This document shows positions 58,025 through 64,000 of a DNA stretch of 64,000 nucleotides, in pieces. Position 1 is the first letter of the stretch, and every line of letters starts with the position of its first letter. Origin of the DNA: Cercophora sp. LCS_1 (Eukaryota; Ascomycota; Sordariomycetes; Sordariales; Lasiosphaeriaceae); contig JAPZLL010000040.1 in assembly GCA_036250225.1 (NCBI GenBank), positions 62,001 to 126,000 on the forward strand. The letters are read 5' to 3'. Position numbers and translations under genes: made by a program. The notes under the pieces are model-generated. The model did not search any database. It worked only from the letters and a program-made list of their open reading frames with translations, and was not told the DNA's origin.

Positions 58025-59623
58025 TGTGAAAACGTGTTACGGGTCCATGCAAATGTTATGAAAGGGGGTTCAGGTGGATTTGTTGCCATGTGCATTCTTT
58101 TCTCTTGAATATCGACGGAGAGTGAATTTTCTGGCAGAGATGATGGCTGATTCTCTGTAAAGAAGGGGTCCACATGATATCCCAATGTGTCAGGCGGTAT
58201 TTCAGAGTCCTCAAAATATTATTTTCTTTCATGCAGATATTATTTTCTCGCGTGTTGACAAAAATAACCGGAGATCTCGAGTGATTTCGAAGTAGGGACA
58301 GCGGCCTCATCGCGCGGACTGGCTGTCTTCAACCTTGTAAGTTCCTGATATCGATTTTCTCCCCAAGGTTGGAAACCTGTTCTTTACTGGAGTCGAAAAG
58401 TCGTCCGCTGCTTGAAAGACCCGAAGGCTTCACAAGCCGAAGTCAAATCCCGACATGGTCCATGTAATTACAAGATGCTTTAATGTTGACTAAGACCTAG
58501 CTTGATTGGGATCATCGAGCCGCACCATGCTGCTCTTAAGAAAAGCTTACATCACTGTGTTGATGGCCCCTATTTCGCGTCACTCTCATCTCCTGATGAA
58601 GTTACAGCTGCAGTGGGATCAAATCTGACCTTCAATTACATACACACGGGAGCTCCAGCGAATGAATGCAATGAATTCACCGCACCGACGAGTGTCTAGA
58701 CTATTCACTATAACATCGGTCCTTAGAAAACGCAAGTCAGCTGAGAGGCGAGCCCTGAATACAACCATCACCATCACCGTCTTAGAACCTAGCAGCTGTA
58801 AAGGCTAGGCTACCAATAGGAAGAAAGCCAGATATTAATCTTAGCACATCCCATTATTATCTCCCTTACTGACCCTATAATCCCCGTCGGCTATATGACA
58901 AAGTCACCGCCCTTCTGCCGGCAAACGCCATCTCCGTCATCCAAACTCCGCCCAACGGCGAAAATCGTCTGATGACCATGTATGCACCCGTCAAATCCAA
59001 GATCAAGACGGGGCGTAGCATGTTCGGGGGAGGCGAGGTCAAAGCTTGGTCAGTCAGAACCACATGCTCGGTAGAAGGAACCACATGGTCCGGAAGGTTT
59101 GCAACCAACGAGGTGAGTTGAACACGAAGGATCAGAATGATCCAAATTGGGCTTATCTCACTCTGCAGAGGCTTGGGGAACACAAAAAGGGGAGACACAG
59201 CCGCCGTCCGGCAAATAGCAAATGTCCGAAATAGGTTCACCGTTCAGACTGACCACCCTTTTTGAGCTCAGGCTAAATGTCGGGCATGTGCTTTACCGGG
59301 GATTTCTCAGCTTTCTCGTAGGGCTATGGACGGGCCTATTCCTGTCTATGCTGTCAGCATGCATGCTGTGTGGGGATGGGGCTGAGGCTGTCTACACGTT
59401 CACGATGGTGCATCACGATGGATGGAAAAGGGGCGAAAACAGTAAGTCGAGAATGTATAAAGACGCGACCATCGTCTCCCATCTCGACCACATTCTCATC
59501 ACCATCAGCATCACAAACATTACAAGCAACACAAGAATCACAAGCATCCTCACAAAACAATCTCATCCACTTCCAACTTTACTACTTCCACAACACCAAA
59601 CAACCAACCCACCAACCACCAAA
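58025..59623. other. Intergenic with a short AT-rich patch
   Basis: The stretch 58780-58890 is AT-rich with TA-rich motifs like the RIP-affected block at 5-15 kb, and may be a tiny repeat relic. The rest shows no coding sequence. Confidence 0.4.
59456..59462 (+). promoter_or_regulatory. TATA box of the small secreted protein gene
   Basis: TATAAAG 162-168 bases upstream of the ATG at 59624, followed by a CA-rich leader (CAAACAACCAACCCACC..AAAATG). A long A/C-rich 5' leader of this kind is typical of highly expressed fungal genes. Confidence 0.6.
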
Positions 59624-60010
59624 ATGCAGCTCACCACCTTCGCCACCATCCTCCTCGCCGCTACCCCCATCTTCGCGGCCCCAGCTCCCACCACCGAGGA
59701 CATCGCAGCCCGCGGCACCAAGAAGCCCCAAGCCCAAGCCCTCATGGACCTCTGGAAGAACGCCGACTTCCTCGGCATCAAGTTCACCGGCGAAGGCTCT
59801 CTCGACACGTGCTACAACCTCGACGGGTTCATGGACCAGGCGTCGAGCGCCAAGGCGCGCGACAACTTCCGCTGCACCATCTGGGTGGACAAGAACTGCA
59901 AGGGCACCGGCTTCAGCTTCATCAAGGACGACAAGAAGAACCCCGAGCAGAAGAACTTTCCCAGCTGGATCAACGACAAGGCGAGCAGCTGGAAGTGTGT
60001 CAAGAACTAA
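59624..60010 (+). CDS. Small secreted four-cysteine protein
   Basis: Single exon, 128 aa. A signal peptide (MQLTTFATILLAATPIFA, cleavage near AAPAP) is followed by a likely pro-segment (PTTEDIAARGTKK), then a mature domain with four cysteines: DTCYNLDG, FRCTIWVD, KNCKGTG and SWKCVKN. The end SWINDKASSWKC with an earlier Cys-Tyr-Asn-Leu resembles the calcium-site motif (N/D-D-x-A/x-S-S) of beta/gamma-crystallin-like small secreted fungal proteins. That is a by-eye resemblance. A strong TATA box, CA-rich leader and AAAATG context suggest high expression. Effector or surface protein; function unknown. Confidence 0.78.
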   Translation: MQLTTFATILLAATPIFAAPAPTTEDIAARGTKKPQAQALMDLWKNADFLGIKFTGEGSLDTCYNLDGFMDQASSAKARDNFRCTIWVDKNCKGTGFSFIKDDKKNPEQKNFPSWINDKASSWKCVKN

Positions 60011-60247
60011 ACTGCCTATCTGGGAGATGGGAGTCCCCAAGCACGATGAGGGGGTGGGGGTAGTGGGGATGAGCGGTGGCAGGGGGATAATGGGATCGGG
60101 AAAAGCATAGCATGGGTTGGGGGCATTTCTTTGGAGTTCTAGGCATAGACATCGATCGCATCTCTAATCCAACCTACCTATATACAACGTCATACAGGTG
60201 CACTTTGGTGAAGAAATGGACTTTTTTTCTTCTTCACTCTCCCTTGG

Positions 60248-62344
60248 TCAAATCTTCTTGTCTGGTTCTTCTTCCTCCTTCTCAGTGCCATTCAGCCCCA
60301 TCTCCTGCGCCATCCACAACTCCTGATATAACCCGCCTTTGTCCATCAACTCCCGATGCGTGCCCGTCTCCACCACACTGCCCTCCTTGAGCACGATGAT
60401 CAGGTCTGCATCGTAAATCGTCCTCAACCGATGCGCCACAAACACGCTGGTCCTCGACTTGTCCCGCAGAATCTCGTTGATGTTCGCCATCAACGCCTGC
60501 TCCGTGTGTGTGTCCAACGCGCTGGTCGCCTCGTCAAAGAACAGCAGTGGCGGGTCCTTGAGGATCAGCCTGCTCACGGCCAACCTCTGCTTCTCCCCGC
60601 CCGAGATCATTAGGCCTCTCTCACCGACCTTGGTGTCGTAACCGTGGGGCCAGCTGGTGATCTTATCATGGATGTGTGCTCGACGTGCCGCCTCGTGGAC
60701 TTGCTCGATGCTGGCGTCCATGTTGCCGTAGTGGATGTTGTACTCGACCGTCTCGTTGAACAGGGGCGTGTCCTGAGGAACAACGCCGATGGCGCGACGG
60801 AGCGACTCAATCTGGACGTCGCGGACGTCTTGGTCGTCGATAAAAATGCGGCCTGATTGAACGTCGTACGACCGGAAGAGGAGGCGGAGAAGTGTGGATT
60901 TACCGCAACCCGAGGGGCCAACGACGGCAACCTTCTTGCCAGCTGGGATGGTAACGCTGAGGTTGCGGAGGATGGGACGGTCGGGGTAGTAACCAAAGGT
61001 GACGTTCTCAAAGCGAATTTCGCCGCCCTTAGGGAGTTGGAGGGGAGCCGCGTTGGGCTTCTCCTGGATCGAGACGTTGACCTTTTGGAGGTTGAAAAGC
61101 GTCTCCATGTCGAGGAGAGATTGGCGGAGCTCGCGGTAGACGGAGCCGAGGAAGTTGAGAGGGACCGAGAGCTGGAAGACGAGCTGGTTGATCAACACAA
61201 GATCGCCAACGGTAAGAGAGCCGTCAACAATGCCCTTGGCGCCGAGGTACATCATAACAGTGAGCGCCGACGAGAAAATGACGTTCTGCCCGCTGTTGAG
61301 GAAAGCCAACGAGGTCGCCACCTTAATGGAACTCTTCTCATACTGCAGCAGCGCCTTGTCGTACCGGCCAATCTCGAATTTCTCGTTGTTGAAGTACTTG
61401 ACGGCCTCGTAGTTGATGAGCGAGTCAACCGCGACCGTAGACGCCCTGTTATCAGCAGCGTTCGCCTGTCTCCGGAACCGTGTCCGCCATGCCGTCGTGA
61501 GAATTGTAAACGCCGTGTACCCCGCCATCGTCAACGCCGTGATGGCCGCAAACTCCCACCCAAAGTTATACGTCAAGATACCACACACCATGGTGATCTC
61601 CAGCGCTGTCGGCACAATATGGAACACCATACTCGTCAGTAAAAAGCTGATGCCCTTGGTACCGCGATCAATCGCCCTCGTCAGCCCACCCGTCTGCTTT
61701 GACAGGTGGAAGCTCAAATCCAGATTCAACAAATGCCCAAACGTGCCCCTTGCCACGCGGCGAATCGCCTTTTGAGCGACCGACGAAAACACCGCATTCC
61801 TCAGCTCCTGCGACACTAACGCGCCGATCCTTGCTGCACCGTATGCCAAAATCATGGCGCCGGCGGTCGTCGCCACTGTCGCACCCGTCGTCGCAAAGTC
61901 GATATTCATCGAATCGACAATACTCTTGAAATAAAACGGCACCTGCACATTCAGCACCTTGGCCCCGACCAGCAGACCGACGGCAACCAGCACGCGCATT
62001 TTATCGCCCCAGCTGTCCTTGGGCCAGAGATACCGCGACATCTGCTTCATAATCGCCCAATCCGCCTTGCGCTGCTCCTGCGCCGTCTTGTCGATCGTAG
62101 CAAGTGGATCGACCGCAGCGGGCCTCGCGCCCTTGGGCTTTGTGATAGTCGGTGCGGGGGTATCGGGTCGCGGTGGCCCGGAGGGACCCCATTGTCGGAG
62201 GGCCGAGGTCGAGAAGACGGATCGCGGGGTCGGGGCGAGACGCAGCCCGAGACATCGGGCGGTGGCGCCCCGGCGGAGCAGGAGGTTGGCTCGGTGAGCC
62301 ATGGGGAAGGATGTCGCCATCATGAGTCTCGATGAGGGCGCCAT
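60248..62344 (-). CDS. ATM1: Mitochondrial ABC half-transporter ATM1 (Fe-S cluster export)
   Basis: Single exon, 698 aa, the usual ATM1 length. A basic, Ser/Arg-rich N terminus (LLRRGATARCLGLRLAPTPR) is a mitochondrial targeting presequence. The transmembrane domain starts at about residue 115 (MRVLVAVGLLVGAKVLNVQV, PFYFKSIVDSMNID) and includes the ATM1-family segments FGHLLNLDLSFHLSKQTGGL, FHIVPTALEI and STVAVDSLINYEAVKYFNNE. The nucleotide-binding domain has Walker A GPSGCGKST, signature MISGGEKQRLAVSR, Walker B LLFFDEATSALD and switch His AHRL. In yeast, Atm1 in the inner membrane exports a glutathione-linked sulfur compound needed for cytosolic iron-sulfur assembly. Identity is clear from the near-complete conservation of these blocks. 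Confidence 0.95.
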   Translation of the reverse strand: MAPSSRLMMATSFPMAHRANLLLRRGATARCLGLRLAPTPRSVFSTSALRQWGPSGPPRPDTPAPTITKPKGARPAAVDPLATIDKTAQEQRKADWAIMKQMSRYLWPKDSWGDKMRVLVAVGLLVGAKVLNVQVPFYFKSIVDSMNIDFATTGATVATTAGAMILAYGAARIGALVSQELRNAVFSSVAQKAIRRVARGTFGHLLNLDLSFHLSKQTGGLTRAIDRGTKGISFLLTSMVFHIVPTALEITMVCGILTYNFGWEFAAITALTMAGYTAFTILTTAWRTRFRRQANAADNRASTVAVDSLINYEAVKYFNNEKFEIGRYDKALLQYEKSSIKVATSLAFLNSGQNVIFSSALTVMMYLGAKGIVDGSLTVGDLVLINQLVFQLSVPLNFLGSVYRELRQSLLDMETLFNLQKVNVSIQEKPNAAPLQLPKGGEIRFENVTFGYYPDRPILRNLSVTIPAGKKVAVVGPSGCGKSTLLRLLFRSYDVQSGRIFIDDQDVRDVQIESLRRAIGVVPQDTPLFNETVEYNIHYGNMDASIEQVHEAARRAHIHDKITSWPHGYDTKVGERGLMISGGEKQRLAVSRLILKDPPLLFFDEATSALDTHTEQALMANINEILRDKSRTSVFVAHRLRTIYDADLIIVLKEGSVVETGTHRELMDKGGLYQELWMAQEMGLNGTEKEEEEPDKKI

Positions 62345-63025
62345 GGTGTCGGGGAGAGGAGCGGCATGTTCGGGACGGACGGAGCGAAGATAGAGGTGCG
62401 CGTTTTGTGCGTGAACGCGGCTTTTGTGCGCGAATGCGGCGGAGCTCGCGCGCGGACTTAGGAGAGGTTGTCGGCAGGCGTGGTTGGTTGCGTGAGGCAG
62501 TGACCTATATCAATGGCATTGTATTGTTCAATCGCGTGGTGACTCGGAGATACGTCCAGACGTTGGTGTCTGGTGTCGCGGCGCGGGTTTTAGATTTGGA
62601 ACGGCGCTCGGCAGCTCCAAGCTTGAGCTCGACGCAAGTGTGGAGCTCGGGATGATGCAATGGGGGGCTGCCGCCTCGCAATGCCGCTGTTCCCGCCTTA
62701 CATAAGCGCGCTAATCTTATCAGTTTAGAGCATCCGGCACTGTTGGCGACGATGGGACAGCACACTTCACGGCAGGTGCAGCGATGTAGTGATGATCTTG
62801 TTCAAGTCTCATCCTAGCCCATACGTACTACCTAGCAATGCACCGTTTGATCCCACCGGGGATACGGATACCCACCAGTTAACCCAACACCCCAAACGCC
62901 ATCCAAGTTCCCTAAAACCCAAAAACGCCATGCAATGCAATGCAGCGCTCAAGCCAAGCAAGACCATAGCCAAAAAGCTTAAATGCCCACGCTCAACCCA
63001 AAAGCTGTGATCCAACGTCGTCTTT
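62345..63025. other. Intergenic, promoter of ATM1 and 3' flank of the kinesin gene
   Basis: No gene recognised in this 0.7 kb. Confidence 0.5.
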
Positions 63026-64000
63026 TCACGCCAGCAACCCATCATACGCCCTCTCCACAGTGCGGCTTCCCACCCCGGGCAGCATTTTCAGCTGCGCCAG
63101 GCTGGCCACGCGCGTCGACTCCTCGTCCCCCCTGAGGTTGAGGTGGTCGATCAGATCCTGCGCCTTCTTCGCTCCAAAGCCGTGCAGGCCCTTGATCATC
63201 GTAAGATCGCGCGAGTTGACAATGTCCAGCAACTGCTTGGTCTTCGGCGTCGCGCAACCCTCGTCCATCTCGACAAACACCTTTGTCTTTGCCTTCTTAG
63301 CTGCTCGTGCAGCCTTGGCCCGCTTGTGCTCGACGAAGCTCACGTCCTCGACGTCGCCCTCGGTGCCATCGTACTCGTCCTCATCGTAGTGTCGGACCTT
63401 CCTGATGCGCTCCTTCTTGACGACCACATTCTCGTCTCCGCGTCCTAGCTTGAACCTGAGCTTGTCAATCTTGGACTTGAGCTTCGCCTGGCCCGGGAAA
63501 TAAGGCTGTGCGAGCTCATAGAAGCGCAACTGTGCCTCGTCATCACCGCTCTCCTTTGCCTTCTTTGCTTGCAGTAAGAGTCGCATGCCCTCCGAGCGAG
63601 CATCGTTCGTCTCGTTGTCGATCTTGCGTTCGAGAGCATCCAAACGGCGTCTAACCTCCTCGCTGATCTGGCCACCTGCTAGAGCAGGCTTCTCTTGAAC
63701 GGGTTCGGGTGCGGCTTCGACGGCACGCGCCGCGAGGATCTCAGCCACCTTCTTCTCCACCATGGCTTCGATCTGCTCGGCCGAGATGTTGGGCGTCTGG
63801 CTAGCAGGCTGAGGCGGTCGCACGAGAGAGACTTGTGTTGGACGAGCGAGTTTGGACGGTCGAGCGGCAAGGTCGGGCACGTCGGAGGGTCGCTTCAACC
63901 CGCTGGACAGCCGGGGCGCCAGAGGATTCATCGGGATGGAGGTACGGGAGGGGGCAGCGGGCTTGGTGACTTTATCGGTGTAGACACTAAAAGCCTTGAC
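63026..64000 (-). CDS. Kinesin-10/Kid-like motor, C-terminal part with helix-hairpin-helix tail (partial)
   Basis: The frame is open to the window edge (VKAFSVYTDKVTKPAAPSRT at 64000), so the motor domain lies outside. Visible are a Pro/Arg-rich linker (LSSGLKRPSDVPDLAARPSK), a coiled coil (VRRRLDALERKIDNETNDAR), and the helical repeat region AKKAKESGDDEAQLRFYELA followed by QPYFPGQAKLKSKIDKLRFK. The C-terminal helix-hairpin-helix pair is LLDIVNSRDLTMIKGLHGFG, AKKAQDLIDHL and LKMLPGVGSRTVERAY. That HhH tail with the preceding segment is the hallmark of Kid/KIF22 kinesins, which bind chromosome arms by the HhH and move them along microtubules. Assignment rests on the tail only. Confidence 0.7.
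   Translation of the reverse strand, partial: VKAFSVYTDKVTKPAAPSRTSIPMNPLAPRLSSGLKRPSDVPDLAARPSKLARPTQVSLVRPPQPASQTPNISAEQIEAMVEKKVAEILAARAVEAAPEPVQEKPALAGGQISEEVRRRLDALERKIDNETNDARSEGMRLLLQAKKAKESGDDEAQLRFYELAQPYFPGQAKLKSKIDKLRFKLGRGDENVVVKKERIRKVRHYDEDEYDGTEGDVEDVSFVEHKRAKAARAAKKAKTKVFVEMDEGCATPKTKQLLDIVNSRDLTMIKGLHGFGAKKAQDLIDHLNLRGDEESTRVASLAQLKMLPGVGSRTVERAYDGLLA

Noticed and set aside
1..64000. tRNA, rRNA or CRISPR loci
   Set aside because: No cloverleaf with a GTTCGAAT-type arm, no rRNA-like conserved sequence and no regularly spaced repeats were found by eye.

Overview
This window is from a filamentous ascomycete (Pezizomycotina, most likely a Sordariomycete). The genes have many short introns of about 50-65 nt with GTPuNGT donors. 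The protein families are typical of the group: an AA3 cellobiose-dehydrogenase-type flavoenzyme, a DUF1996 protein, a LaeA-like methyltransferase, an LtrA-like protein, a DUF1680/GH127 enzyme and HET relics. Repeats carry the C-to-T / G-to-A footprint of repeat-induced point mutation (RIP). About half of the coding entries are multi-exon models that I spliced by hand; exon coordinates are in the evidence text.

Layout. 1-567: end of a fasciclin-domain gene. 812-2905: secreted GMC/CDH-type flavodehydrogenase. About 3.7-4.3 kb: a decayed HET-like gene. About 4.5-15.4 kb: one nested mobile-element block. A Crypton (tyrosine recombinase with Ndc10-like and GCR1_C domains, minus strand) was split by a complete Ty3/gypsy chromovirus (5160-13245) with two 516-bp LTRs and a perfect AATGC target duplication. 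Both elements are RIP-degraded. The retrotransposon also carries, antisense to gag-pol, the relic of a Zn(II)2Cys6-type protein in which four of the six cluster cysteines have become tyrosine.

15.9-17.4 kb: RGS-domain membrane protein. 18.5-22.1 kb: a graveyard of a subtilisin-like protease, an unknown-family fragment and two HET relics, consistent with turnover of allorecognition or innate-immunity genes. 22.6-26.2 kb: a Cys-rich small protein, a secreted DUF1996 protein, and a small secreted protein whose apparent start codon reads ACG. 27.2-32.2 kb: a cytochrome P450 and a Ser/Thr kinase. 35.0-36.7 kb: CorA-like membrane protein. 37.3-38.8 kb: SAM methyltransferase with a GC-AG intron. 38.9-44.4 kb: zinc-finger protein, secreted LamG/Ig-like protein and a secreted GH127-like (DUF1680) glycoside hydrolase; the last two may act together on arabinose-containing polysaccharide.

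45.1-53.5 kb: type II membrane glycosyltransferase-like protein, tyrosinase and LtrA-like membrane protein, all on the minus strand. 56.0-58.0 kb: sugar transporter of the major facilitator superfamily. 59.6 kb: small secreted four-cysteine protein. 60.2-62.3 kb: mitochondrial ABC transporter ATM1. 63.0-64.0 kb: C-terminal part of a kinesin-10/Kid-like motor with a helix-hairpin-helix tail. Apart from the mobile block and the relic cluster this is ordinary gene-rich fungal chromosome with several secreted plant-polymer enzymes.
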